From Tetraselmis striata (lineage: Eukaryota > Chlorophyta > Chlorodendrophyceae > Chlorodendrales > Chlorodendraceae): a stretch of 64,000 bases of DNA. Location: assembly GCA_006384855.1 (NCBI GenBank), contig VCJN01003320.1, positions 21,148 to 85,147 of the forward strand, in the 5' to 3' direction. Shown piece by piece: positions 21,476 to 31,882 of this stretch (its first letter is position 1; the number at the start of each line of letters is the position of its first letter). Under the pieces are notes generated by a model that had not been told where the DNA came from, did not search any database, and saw nothing but the letters and a program-made list of their open reading frames with translations. The position numbers and the translations under genes were made by a program.

Positions 21476-24246
21476 CCTTTGCAGCACAACTTGCCAATAG
21501 GAACAGACACTGTAGTTCTGTCAACGTCTACCCTCTGACAGTATGGACAGGTTCTCATTTACAGTGTTCTCATTCCTTGCACTCCCGAGTCCTTGCGGAG
21601 CCAGCCCCGCACACAGCACAGCACTACAAAGCCACATCCCTGCGCGCCAAATGCATGTTTTGGGGGCGCGATGCGTCCATGCCGGCGGTGCCCAATTGTT
21701 GACACGTGCAGAAATTAGTGGCGGCGATGATGTACTGTGGATGAATCCCGCCTTGAGATCAGCACAGCTCGGCCTCAATCCCCTCGCAACTCCAGTACTC
21801 GGACAGCTATCCGCGTGAAAAAAAAAAAGTACACATACCAGCATGCCCCACGACAGATATTCAACACACCATCTTCATGGGGGTGAGTTCCAATTAGTAC
21901 TGGACAGAACAGCAGTTCGCCCCTGGGGCACTCCACCAGCAGCGAAAAGGGGGGCGGCGCGCGCACACCTGCAGCACGCTGTTCACGTAGCACGAGTTGC
22001 CCAGGTTCACGAGGCCCACCAGCCCCGGCCCGGACACCGGCACCAGCTCCGCGCCCGCCTCCGTGATCTTGTCAAACTCGAAGCTCTGGGACGCCGCGCC
22101 ATGGGGAAGGGCAGAGAAGATTACTGGCAGGGGCAGACACTGTTGCATTCTTCGTGATATCTCCTCACTGCATCTCTTAATTAACAGCCGATCAGTGCTC
22201 TTGCGCACGGTCAGGCCGGAGGCGCGAAGCCGCCGAGCACAGCGCCCAGGGGGGGGGGGGGGGGGGGGTGTTGATGCCGCGCACCTGGTTGCGCTCGATC
22301 TCCAGCTCCGCCATCGTCTTCTCTGTCTTCTCCATCTTCATGATGTCGATGCCCCAGTGGCTGAGGTGCGACGCCAGGTGCGGGTCCAGCACCATGTCGT
22401 CCTCGTCCGCCGCGTAGCTGTACACGTCCGCGCCGTGCGGCGTGATGGTGCCCAGCTTCACTGCCAGGGGGTACTGCGCACGTAATCAGGGGAGGAGGGA
22501 TTCGTGCGGGGAGGAGGGGGGGGGGGGGGGGGGGGGGGTCAGCGCAGCGCTCCATCCCATACACAACCCGTGCGCTCCGGCTGGCCACCCCACCTTCTTA
22601 TCCATCTGCTCATAGTGCCGGATTGCCGCGCCGTTGCCGCCGCTGCCGTCCCAGTTCTTGCGGCCGGACCCGATGAAGCCGGTGCCGAGGTTCAGCCACA
22701 GGTTCTCGGTCGCGCCCGACTCGTCGCACTTCCACAGCGACGGGTCCGAGGGGATGACCTGCCAGGACGGCCAGCAGGAGGTGCACGCCTCAGCCGCCCT
22801 CAATCCCATGCCTCCTAGCCCCCGAACCACCGCCCTGCCTGTGAGCCCCCATCCACACCTTCCCGTTGGCCGGCAGCTGCTCCAGGTTCTCCGCATACTT
22901 GCTCACGCGGCGCTCCTCCTCCCACACCGACACCTCCTCCTGCTTGCTCGCGGCCTCGTGCGCCACGACAGCGCTGATCGCCTGCAGCACGACCTCCGGC
23001 AGCTGGGGGCACGGCAGCTCGATGCGCTGCTGCCCCGGCATGACCACCAACGCGAGCCGCTTGTCCAACTGCGCACAGGGAGCAACACACCCGCACGCAT
23101 CAAAGGCGCCCCCTGTTTGCGCAAGCAGCTCAGCGCCGCTCCAGCATGCCCCCCAAGCAGGCGGAGCCACCCACATTGTACTGCTTCTTGCTCAGCTGGA
23201 AGCCGCCCTCGCCGCCGATGTTCATCTTGGTGGGCGCCGTGTTGGTGTCCTCCTCCTCCTCAGCGCTCAGCGGAATCTGGCGGCACGCCCAGAGCGCAGC
23301 ACCTCAGCGCCCGCGCTCCGGACACACCCCCAGGGAAAGGAAGTGGGGAAGAGAGGGGCAGGGGGGTGGGTGGGGGGGGGGGGGGGGGGGGGGGCTGCCT
23401 TGATGTGCTTCTCGTGCAGGTAGAGGTGGTTGCCGGACTTGGCGTGATCCAGTGCCACGTACTCCTCGCTAAACGCCTGGAAGGAGGCCATGTTGATGTA
23501 GAGGCCGCCCGGGGACTCGGGGGTGTCAAAGCTAAAGGTGCACTCGTCCTTGTAAACCTGCAGGCGCAGTAGAGGGGGGAGGCAGAGGTGAGATAGGCCT
23601 ACTCATACCGCTGACCACCAGGAGGTCCCGGCGGGGCCTTCTGACCCGAGGCAGCCGGCGCCTGCTGCAGCCTGCCCGTCGCTGCACGGATGGGGGGAAG
23701 CACTGAACAACGCATGGACAACAATGGGCGTGGCGATGCGCGTGGGGGGGGGGGGGGGGGGGGGGTTGCGCCCTTCCATCTGGGTGCTGCTCAAGCCCGC
23801 AAAGCCGCCAGGCGTCAGCCGTTTTTGCGGAGGCCAGCCCAGGATGAGGGTGACCGCTGAAATGTATGAACCCGGGTTGAATTAAACCAGTGATTACACC
23901 GCTACGTACCGGAGCATATCCACCCGGGGACCGTTCCCCCACTCCCGGCCTCCCCCTCCCCTCCCCCACTTGCTTGTGAGCCAAGGCCAGCAGTGGAGCC
24001 TGGGGTCAATTACTCCATCATAGCCCCGAAGGTCGGTATAATACCAGCAATTGTATGAATGTGTATGGCACACGGGGGGTAACTCTGCTCATCCTGGGCC
24101 AGCCCCGGCTTTTTTTCGCGATGTCAACGGGCAGCTCCTCGACGAGACCTCACGATCCTGGATAGACTCTCCGCATATGACCCGCCCTCTTGCCACGCGC
24201 CACGCTGAGGACCTCGCTGCCTGAGACTGAGGTGGGCGGTGGCGGG

Positions 24247-24278
<32 letters not shown>

Positions 24279-24354
24279 CCTTGTCGTAGTGGCCCGGACA
24301 GCGCACCGCGCCCATGTGCGCGCGCACCACGTCCAGCAGCGCCTCGGTCGCCAT
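13131..24354 (-). CDS. USP5: Ubiquitin carboxyl-terminal hydrolase, USP5/UBP14 (isopeptidase T) type, 20 exons
   Basis: Exons (minus, 5' to 3'): 24354-24280, 23557-23399, 23276-23175, 23068-22859, 22758-22594, 22473-22285, 22085-21969, 21159-21022, 20491-20213, 19434-19354, 19265-19137, 19048-18968, 18683-18567, 18232-18167, 18009-17827, 17321-17202, 15730-15635, 15518-15440, 14580-14493, 13224-13131. The phases join into an 855-residue protein, about the length of human USP5. USP5 disassembles unanchored polyubiquitin. The Cys box [16 protein letters not shown] puts the nucleophile near residue 332; the His box is [10 protein letters not shown] (His near 815), followed by FNDEKV. Two UBA domains (about 640-770) sit inside the catalytic domain, with the MGF motif in each. 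The ZnF-UBP region (about 180-240) has lost most zinc ligands. Introns after exons 2 and 11 use GC donors. Start chosen at ATG 24354, matching the family N-terminus. Confidence 0.95.
14309..14386. repeat. Long interrupted poly-C tract in the last USP5 intron
   Basis: About 78 bp, nearly all C, interrupted by GCCGCCGCCG. On the coding strand it reads as poly-G. Another G run (13357-13388), and one at 13694-13717, lie in the same intron. Open frames of poly-Pro or poly-Gly here are artefacts. Confidence 0.85.
14715..15335. repeat. Tandem duplication of about 300 bp inside a USP5 intron
   Basis: Copy 1 (about 14715-15013) and copy 2 (about 15018-15335) both start CCGATATG(T/A)TCAACTCC. Both contain CATTTAATTGGGTTCATGCG, GATACGTGT(C/T)ATGATA and GGGCATTGGAAATTGTATAC. 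They are about 85 percent alike, with copy-specific indels. The block lies wholly within the intron between exons 18 (15518-15440) and 19 (14580-14493). Confidence 0.85.
15941..16360. mobile_element. MITE-like element in a USP5 intron
   Basis: The left terminal repeat at 15941-15961 (GTGACAAATCCACCGCTAAAA) is the reverse complement, with one mismatch, of 16340-16360 (TTTTAGCGGTGGATTTGTTAC). The 420-bp element has no coding capacity and lies in the long intron between USP5 exons 16 and 17. I see no clear target-site duplication. The superfamily is unknown. Confidence 0.7.
17501..17542. repeat. Intronic repeat motif, copy 1
   Basis: The 42-bp block GCTTTCGAGGCG...TTCCAGATAAATACAAC lies in the USP5 intron between exons 15 and 16. 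It is about 79 percent identical, without gaps, to 41303-41344 in an intron of the exchanger gene. Confidence 0.5.
21401..21474. repeat. (GT)n microsatellite
   Basis: About 37 GT units, preceded by ATATATACATATACATAC, inside the USP5 intron between exons 7 and 8. Confidence 0.95.
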
Positions 24355-24971
24355 CGCGGGCGGCCCGATGTGTGGGTGGCTCTTTCACTTCCTGTATGCG
24401 ACGGTCAGGATGGTCCAGGTTCGGTGATAGGGCTGGCGGGAGGGAGGGACGAGAGGTGGGGGGAGGGCGGTGAGGGAGCGGCCCGACCAGTCTACGGAGC
24501 TCCCGACTCTGCCCTCAGGTATTCGAGTTAATGCGATCGGCGTACGACACTCTCAGATCTGCGGTGGAGGGCGAAGGAGCTGCGCCCCTCGGATGATACT
24601 ATCTCGCACCTCAGGGCAGGGTAAGCCAGCACGGAACGGTGGAAGCTGGCGGCGACGCTGCGGGGTCGGACTGCTGCAGACTGCACGCCGTGAGCGCAAA
24701 ATCTTCTTCTTCAGTCGCAGCGCCCGCGGGCGTGCGGGCGCGGCGCCACGCAGTCGCTATGGGTCTGCATCGTCGTCGTCAAAGACGACTGACAAACGGA
24801 TAACCGTAGTCTTTAGAGACTATAAATTCATGTCACCGATGATCCTCATTAGGTCCGATGAGCTACCGGGTTCAGCTGGAGATTACTCAGCGGAAAGTAC
24901 CTTCACAGTCGCCAAGTTCTGTGCTGACGTGCTGTGCACCATTATTAAAAACTAAAAGTACACGCGCGCGT

Positions 24972-25235
24972 AAGCAGTAGAAGTAATGTTCGCCCTACTG
25001 GGTCATCCGCCGAAGCCGCCCCAGCACTTGACCTCGTGCGACAACTGCAGTCTCGCATAGCCATTTATAGACTGTTGCCTCATTCGAACTCCGAACGAAG
25101 GGCTAAATCATCAACCGGGTAAACCCGAGACTCAGGCCCGGATGATATTGCCCAAAAATGACAGAGCCGGGAATCGATCCGGGGACCTCCTGAGAAGAAT
25201 ACCACCTACCGCTCTACCGATGAGCGGACGGACAA
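24972..25235 (-). mobile_element. tRNA-derived SINE, copy 1
   Basis: Read on the minus strand, the 5' end is tRNA-like. The A-box region is CCGCTCATCGGTAGAGCGG (25228-25210) and the B-box region is GGATCGATTCC (about 25180-25170). It then runs into a body with CATTTTTGGGC, CGGGTTTACCCGG and GGGGCGGCTTCGGC, ending GGGCGAACATTACTTCTACTG. The same head and body recur at 27150-27418 and 55519-55772. The B box differs from the tRNA consensus at one base. Confidence 0.75.
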
Positions 25236-26536
25236 CGAGGCATGTAAGTTTTTAAGCCGTAAGCAAGCGCGTAAAACGTAGTCGAACGGGTAGGGCGCGC
25301 GACGAGCGGGCATCAGCACTTGCCCGAGTGCCCGAATGCGACAACGCCGATCGATCATCCCGATGATGAAGACACCAAGACGGCGACATTATGAGTTGCG
25401 CTGTCGTTGAGGCACAGAGGACTCGCCAGTCTCACACGGCGAGCGCCGAACGCCGGGTAGACCCAAATGGTGGCGCGACTATGATCCAAAGAATCCCATG
25501 CCTCGCACATTGTGGCCTTCCTCTTGGCCGGCGGCGCTGCCATCGCAACGGAGGCCTCCGTGATGGTCATATTGGGGGTGCGACGCGGGGCCGTACGTAG
25601 CTGATGGTTGCACACCGGGTCGGTGGTGTTTTGCAGCATTGACTCGGCCAAGGGTTGCCGCGACGGAGCTTGTCGACCCTCCTCCGGCTGATGTGACGAG
25701 AGGTTGGACTATGATGACGCACGGGTATGCTGCCCATGTAGTGCCTGGGTTATATTGTTGTCCTCGGTGGTCTAGGTTCCGTGCTTTCAAATTCTACCTC
25801 AAATGTTTAATAATTATTGCTCAGAAACCCAATGTGCCCGAGCACATCGACGCGGTTCGCCAAGTATTCCTTCCTCAGTCCAAACAGGGATTCGTGGCAA
25901 TGAGGCAAAGGGCAGAGGTTGACCAAGCTCATGTCGTCCTGGTGCACTAGTACATAACAAGTTATTCTAGCTAGAACAACCGCGGAGAGCCTCATGGCCC
26001 TCGACAGTTGTTCCTTGTTATTGCCGCCGCCGAGTAGATCCTAATGTTATTTATTGTTGCAACGATGTTCGTCTATTGTTGAACCAACTCCGACGGTTGC
26101 AGCATCGTTTGGTGAGCTACATGTAGTCTAGTTCGTCCAAGTTATGTGCTTCTCGACGTTGTTGTAGTGTTGACCTGATGCATCCGCGTTGAAGACACGG
26201 CAGTAGCAGCAGGTGATAAAGTAATACTTGGCATTGCATGTGAAGTCTCGTTCAGATATGATGCGCATCTCATCCGCCGCCCGCCGCGCCCGCTATGCGA
26301 TGCCGAGTAGCATCATATGGGACGATGATACGGCCTAGCTGCACCGGGGAATCGGCACATCGCCAAGGCGGTGGCGGCATGCTGGGCGGTGAGGCCATGT
26401 GCGAACATTGTGTTGAGAGAGTCAGAAGTACATATATGGCACTGCCGCCAGCTGCCCCGCATGCAAGTAGCGATACGAGTACGACGCGTTGCGCGCTGCG
26501 GGTAGATATCTGATAGTGACTGTCTCTAGGATCAAC
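24972..26536. repeat. Left arm of a local duplication
   Basis: Two parts recur further right. 24972-25530 resembles 27150-27718 (SINE plus flank), and 25985-26536 resembles 28150-28712. The latter shares GAGCCTCATGGCCCT, CCGCCGCCCGCCGCGCCCGCT and GGGTAGATATCTGATAGTGA. The middles (25530-25985 against 27718-28150) differ. No gene is recognised in either arm. Confidence 0.75.
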
Positions 26537-27071
26537 GCCGCTTGGTATTGGACTCAAGTGCTCTTTCCCGGCAATAGCTCTCCTCGACGTTGGCCGCCAA
26601 GAAGCCGCGCTTCCAGCCGCTTAGTTGGGTAGTTTCTTCGTCCATAAGTCCCGAAAGCAGTCACTTTCATCAGCCATCTCCTCGTCGGAATCGGGCTCCA
26701 AGCCCGCACTCGCGCAAGCAAAGTCAGCCAGAAACCGGCTGCCGGCCGTCTCATTCATAGGAAGGCAACGCAGCGAGCCGCTCAATTAATTACCGCTCAA
26801 TTTCTTTACTAGTTGTAGTGGGATAGCCGAGGTTCTTACGACTCCTGCGGCCCGCTACACCCTGACATAGTGTTGCATGATCTTACTCTTCCGTCGCTCA
26901 TGCGGTTGTTGCCCGTTGGAGGGCAACACTTCGTCTCCAGTAGGTTATTACGTTGTCGCAGCAGCTGTCGGTAGGCGTTGAAGAGTTAGTTAAATTACAA
27001 GTAGATCCGTTGCATGAGTGTGGAATCCAGAGAGCCGCAAGGATCAATCGTTGTAGTCGCTGCATTGTACA
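26535..27071 (-). mobile_element. 535-bp dispersed repeat, copy 1
   Basis: Almost identical to 36374-36907, with a handful of substitutions and one short indel near 26946. It starts CGCCGCTTGGTATTGGACTC and ends CGCTGCATTGTACA. It lies exactly between the two arms of the local duplication; the arm without it (28690-28712) reads through GGATCAACGC without the insert. On the minus strand, a 45-codon ORF from 26758 to 26621 is acidic (EPDSDEEMADES) and may be a transposase N-terminal scrap. No terminal inverted repeats are obvious. Confidence 0.75.
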
Positions 27072-27074
27072 TCA

Positions 27075-27150
27075 CCGCATATGACCCGGCCTCTTGCAAC
27101 GCGCCACGCTCAGGACCTCGCTACCTGAGACTGAGGTGGGCGGTGGCGGG
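27075..27150. repeat. Copy of a USP5 intron-1 segment
   Basis: This 75-bp block, CCGCATATGACCCGGCCTCT...GGTGGGCGGTGGCGGG, is about 93 percent identical to 24171-24245 within USP5 intron 1. It is joined directly to the 3' end of SINE copy 2. Confidence 0.8.
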
Positions 27151-27418
27151 TAAGCAGTAGAAGTAAAGTTCGCCCTGGGTCATCGGCTGAAGCCGCCCCG
27201 GCACTTGACCTCGTGCGCCAACTTCAGTCTGGCATAGTCATTAGACCGTTGCCTCATTCGAAACCCGAACGAAGGGCTAAAATAAGTCATCAACCAGCCG
27301 GGTAAACCCGAGACACGGGCCCGGACGATACTGCCCAAAAATGACAGAGCCTGGAATCGATCTGGGGACTTCTGAGTAGAAGACCACCGCGCTCTACCGA
27401 TGAGCGGACGGACAACGA
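27150..27418 (-). mobile_element. tRNA-derived SINE, copy 2
   Basis: Same organisation as copy 1. On the minus strand it has CCGCTCATCGGTAGAGCGCG (27410-27391), then AGATCGATTCC (about 27362-27352), CATTTTTGGGC and the shared body ending GGGCGAACTTTACTTCTACTG. It forms part of the right arm of the local duplication, so copies 1 and 2 may descend from one insertion. Confidence 0.75.
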
Positions 27419-28712
27419 GGCATGTAAGTTGTAAGCCGTAAGCAAGCGCGTAAAACGTAGTCGAACGGGTAGAGCGCGCGACGGGCGGGCATCAGAGCTT
27501 GCCTGCCGAGTAGTGCCCGGGTGCGACGCCGATCGATCATCCCGACGACGAAGACACCAACACGACGACATGCTAAGTTGCGCTGTCGTTGATGAGGCAC
27601 AAAGGAGTCGCTAGTCTCACTCACACGGCGAGCGCCGAACGCTGGATAGACCCAAATGGTGGCGCGATGACCCAAAGAATCCCATGCCCCGCACATGGTG
27701 GCCTTCCCCTTGGCCGGGGGATTTAGTACCTGTGAGTATTAGTACAATGTGTACCTGTGACTAAGGGTATATGTACCGTATAATGCTACCATGGGGTAAG
27801 CGTTGTGCTTCGGAGCCGGATTGATACCGCCTCAATTGTTACAAGGCGCCAGCATCCTACTGTAAGGATTTCGAACCGGTTCGAACCCCGCTGATGTCGA
27901 GAATTGAATTCTCGCCGGGGGGTGTAGTGTGACAATTATACGAGTACGATATACCACGAGTTGGTGCCTGTAAATACTACTACAATGTGCACATGTGACT
28001 ACCGATGTCTGTACTGTATAATGTTGCCATGTGGTAAGCATTGTGATAACCAAGATCTTTGTATCCTCAAAACACTATAGCCTCTCGCATTTGCACCACC
28101 ACTGCACACCATCTTTGTTTGTCTTTGAGTCTCTCTCATCATGTTGAGACTGTCGCATATGAGCCTCATGGCCCTTGATAGTTGTTCCTTGTTACCCGCC
28201 GCCGAGTAGATCCTAACGCTGTTGCAACGATGTTCGTTTGTAGCGTCACGTCATTGTTGAACCAACTCCGACTGTTGCAGCATGGTCAAGTGAGTTACAT
28301 GTAACTAGTCTAGTTAGTCCAAATTACATGCTTCCTGACGTTGTAGTGTCAACATGCTACATCTCGCGGTGAAGACACTGCAGTAGCAGGTGATGAAGTA
28401 GTACTCGCCATTGCATGTGAGGTTCTCGTTCAGATATAATGCGCATGTCATCCGCCGCCCGCCGCGCCCGCTGCCAAGTAGCAGCATTTGGCATATGGGA
28501 CGCAATTACGGTCTGATTGCAGCGGCGAAGCAGTACATCGCCAAGGCGGTGGCGGCAGGCGGTAGGTGGGGCCATGTGCGAACATCGTGTTGACTGAGTT
28601 GAATTTACATGTGGTACTGCCGCCAGCTGCCCCGCATGCAAGTAGCGATACGAGTACGACGCGTTGCGCGCTGCGGGTAGATATCTGATAGTGACTGTCT
28701 CTAGGATCAACG
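27150..28712. repeat. Right arm of the local duplication
   Basis: Counterpart of 24972-26536. The unique middle (27718-28150) contains two imperfect copies of a block with CCTGT(G/A)A...TACAATGTG(T/C)AC and (A/G)TAATG(C/T)TACCATG(G/T)GGTAAGC, about 27727-27808 and 27965-28045. No gene is recognised. Confidence 0.7.
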
Positions 28713-29334
28713 CACCGTGAGATTCAGATGTGACGTAAATGTGCCCTACTGGTGACGAACGACGACATACGGGGACGATACGGGACGGACGAGGGACGTG
28801 GATTTCATACCCAGTAGCGACGACTATCGCGCGCGACCTGCAAAGTACTATATGAATTTCTCGTTTCCATAATTTCATCAAATTGATATGCGCACGCGGG
28901 CTCGCGTGTCGCCCGCCGACGCGGAGCACCCGGGCTAAGTACAGGCGGATGTACGCACTCATTGCACATCGCCGCACATCGCTGACCGCACATCGCTGAC
29001 CGCTGACCCCGCGGTGTGCCGCGATGTGCGGCACGACGGGCGGAGGTGTGGGCGGATGTAGGTGGTACGGTAGGTGGTAGGCGGTAGGTGGTGTTCGTAG
29101 GTGCGCGTTTTAATGCAGCCGCCCTAACTGCTGATGATTGTGTAACGCCCCAGCACGCGCATGAAGTACGGGGTCGCCTCACGGTCACCGCCGCTCACCG
29201 TTGAATCAAGCGCGGACAGCCGCGCACTCGCATCTGTGTTGCCTGCCGGTGGTGGGTTACATCCACCCCAACTCTCAACACCCCCCCCCCCCCCCCCCGC
29301 CCCCCGCGCGCGGCAGCAGGCATGCCGGCAAAGG
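28713..29334. other. No recognisable gene; short tandem motifs
   Basis: Contains (GCACATCGCTGACC)n-like repeats near 28968-29010, a GGTAGGTGGT-rich patch near 29060-29095 and a C run at 29281-29298. Only short frames. Confidence 0.4.
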
Positions 29335-29570
29335 GATGGATAGCGAGTGTGTCGAAGGATGGCGTGTACACATGCAAGCACTGCCACGGCATCGTGACGG
29401 GCAGTAGTGAAAGGACGGCGCGAGAGCGGCACTTCCTAAAATTCCCGAACTGTAGCCACTCGTTGAAGCGTGCGGCTAAGTTGCGCCGCAAGGCCGCCTT
29501 ATCACAAGCAGCAGCAGCAGGGGCGGCAGCAGCAGCAGCAGCAACAGCAGCAACAAGCGCGGCAGCATGA
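29334..29570 (+). CDS. Small zinc-finger-like ORF, possibly a transposase N-terminus
   Basis: Begins MPAKGWIASVSKDG and holds a single C-x2-C ... H ... C array (CKHCHGI ... RERHFLKFPNC), reminiscent of BED-type fingers of hAT transposases. A basic stretch and then an Ala tract encoded by GCA/GCG repeats follow. The frame stops at 29570. The region downstream carries transposon-like fragments, so this could be the first exon of a decayed transposase. The family assignment is tentative. Confidence 0.4.
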   Translation, partial: GWIASVSKDGVYTCKHCHGIVTGSSERTARERHFLKFPNCSHSLKRAAKLRRKAALSQAAAAGAAAAAAATAATSAAA

Positions 29571-29749
29571 GTAGCTGCAGCCGTCGGAAACGGCCCGCCG
29601 GCGCCGGTCTCGGACGACGGCGGCTCGAAGGTGGACGATGTGATGGGCGTGGGGGAGGACCCCGTTGGCGAAGACGGTATGGACATCGACGCGCCTGCGT
29701 GGCCGCCGGCGGGCGTCGAACCCGCGATGAGGGCGTGATATGGAAAGGC

Positions 29750-30770
29750 GATCCCGGCGACTTCTACATGAAGGTCATCGCCAAGAAGTTCCGGGGAGTA
29801 TGGCACTACGGCGTGATAACCGGCGTCGTTACCGAGTGGGTGTTGGAGGACTACGGCGGGGCGACCCAGTGGCGCGCTGTTTTCGAGGACGGTGACATTG
29901 TGGACCTTCTGCGTTCAGAGGTGAGTGGGCCCGGCCTGCGTGCTGGTGGCACCACTCAACTGCGGTTGCATGGAATCACACGCACCCGCCCGGTCGGCGT
30001 GGCAGGTTGTGGAGGCTATGGCGGCTGCCCAGGAGCACCCCCCTGTGGATGCGGACGGGGAGGCTCGCTTGGTAACCGTCCATCAAGGCGATGACTTGTC
30101 CAGTGAATCACGCACCTTGCCCGGCGTGCGTTCAACACAACCCGGCTGGCGGAGGCCAAGCAGAACACTGGCTGCCATGGCGTGTGCCATGTGCATGTGG
30201 TCCAGGGCTATGTCAGCATGATCAACCTCTTCCCCCTCGCGCCGTTCCACCTGTTTTTTTTGGGCTTGGGAAGGGACTTCTGGAGGAAATTTGTCACCGT
30301 GCAGGGCCACATTGGATTCCGAGCTATGAAGCAGGAAGACCGGCGCCAGGCTTTAGTCCCGATACCCAGCAACTTTGAACGCGGGTTGCGCCCTTCGTTT
30401 GCAGTGTCCAAGAATCGAAAGGTAACCCCCCCCCCCCCCCCCCGGGCGTGGGCGTGGGCGTGGGCGTGGGCGTGACGGCATTCCCCTCCATGACTGCAGG
30501 GTCAGGCAAGGTGACGGTGCAGTCCGGCTGGGTCATGGAGGACTGCTTGCACCACATGGAAACGTTTTCCATTCTTAACGCCGGTCCGCTGCTCGAGGAG
30601 GCCCGGGTGAAGGCGATCATGACCGAGAAGGAGCTTCGCGTCCCCAGGCGGTGCTTGGGCACATGTACAAGCGCATGCAAGGAGCTGCGTGGTTCGTCAC
30701 GCGGTGGGGGTTGCAGAATGTGGTGACGGAGGAGGACGGCCCCGAGCGCAAGGCGCAGGTGGACGCGCTC
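29750..30770 (+). pseudogene. Transposon-like gene fragments, one with a Tudor-like segment
   Basis: Three fragments in different frames. At about 29740-29930, KKFRGVWHYGVITGVV and a few residues later WRAVFEDGDIVDLL resemble a Tudor-like fold segment. At about 30205-30421, INLFPLAPFHLFFLGLGRDF resembles the conserved block of tnp2/DUF4218-type transposon proteins. At about 30509-30645, SGWVMEDCLHHMETFSI is plausibly joined to it through an intron (donor 30422, poly-C inside). No full domain can be rebuilt. It is either a decayed transposon or a host gene I cannot assemble. Confidence 0.35.
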
Positions 30771-30795
30771 ACTAGGGAGGGGAGGACTCGATACC

Positions 30796-30935
30796 CAGCG
30801 CGGCGCCAAGGCGCGGTGGCCGGGGCAGCGCGGCGCCAAGGCGCGGCGGCCGGGGCAGCGCGGCGCCAAGGCGCGGCGGCCGGGGCAGCGCGGCGCCAAG
30901 GCGCGGCGGCCGGGGCAGCGAGGCGCCAAGACAGC
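30796..30935. repeat. 30-bp minisatellite, about 4.5 copies
   Basis: The unit CGGCGCCAAGGCGCGGCGGC CGGGGCAGCG is repeated almost perfectly. Its 30-bp period keeps frame and gives decapeptide repeats on both strands, so the open frames through it are not evidence of a gene. Confidence 0.9.
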
Positions 30936-31528
30936 GCATACAGCGGAATCGGCGGAAAGGGATGCATTACAAGCTGTGGACGGCAGCCGCTGAAAACTAT
31001 GCGGTCATGCCGCAACAACCCCAGCACTGGCTTCTGGATACCTCTGATCTGGCTGACGGCGACGGGCTGCGGGATGCAGGGCCGCATGACTGAGGTGGCG
31101 GTGCTGGTGAGCCCGCAGAGTCTGCATGCGGCGGAGGCGGCGCAGCCGCATAGGCACTAGACAATGCTCTGAAGCGAGCCCCAATTGTCTGCCCAGCGCC
31201 TGCCCCAATGTAACGCACCAGCTTGGCAGCAATTGGCAGCTCTTTTGCCCCCCCTCCACCCCACAGACACACTACCAATACCAGTTTCTCATCCCGGCGG
31301 GCAGTTGATGCGTATACCCAGGCTTGTGCGTACGCGGTGCGGGGGGGGGGGGGGGGGGGGGGGAATCACTATAGCTAAGCTAGTGATGTGAGATATGAGT
31401 GCAGCAACAGATATTGTGCAAGATATAATACGATGGCATGCAAGCGGGTCCCCGCTCTTCCACAATCATTGGCCCTGCTCCCTCTTGCCCCGCCCCCGGT
31501 GCCCTTTAGCTGCTCTCATCATCCCGAG

Positions 31529-31839
31529 TGGGATGGGCGGGGCAGCGGTTGCTACCGAGTGAGGCGTAGCATCGTTTGCAGTAGCAACGCAGCCTTTCCG
31601 GTGTGACGCCGCCTGGATGTAACCCAGCAGTACGCGCAAAGTGCAAGTGCAAGCTGCTGATGGCGGGGATCCCGCGCGGGGGGGGGGGGGGGGGGGGGGG
31701 GGCAGCGGCTGTGGGATAGGCGCGGCAGCGGTTGCTACAGAGTGAGGCGTCGCATCGTTTGCAGTAGCAACGCAGCCTTTCCGGTTGCATAGTGTGACGC
31801 AGCCTGGATGTAACCCAGCAGTACGCGCAAAGTGCAAGT
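31529..31839. repeat. Direct repeat of about 120 bp separated by a poly-G tract
   Basis: 31529-31649 and 31711-31839 share GTGGGAT(G/A)GGCG...GGCAGCGGTTGCTAC, GTTTGCAGTAGCAACGCAGC and TGGATGTAACCCAGCAGTAC. The second copy carries a small insertion (TTGCATAG). A G run at about 31678-31702 lies between them. Confidence 0.85.
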
Positions 31840-31882
31840 CTTACACGTCCGTGTGCCCCACCCAATGACATTGCGCCCGACC

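Noticed and set aside
21251-21702. Open frames with long Thr-His or Val-Cys stretches
   Set aside because: Translation of the (GT)n microsatellite inside a USP5 intron.
25170-25235. Functional tRNA gene on the minus strand
   Set aside because: A and B boxes are recognisable but the B box is altered and no intact acceptor stem or cloverleaf closes; the sequence continues into a repeated body, so it is a SINE head.
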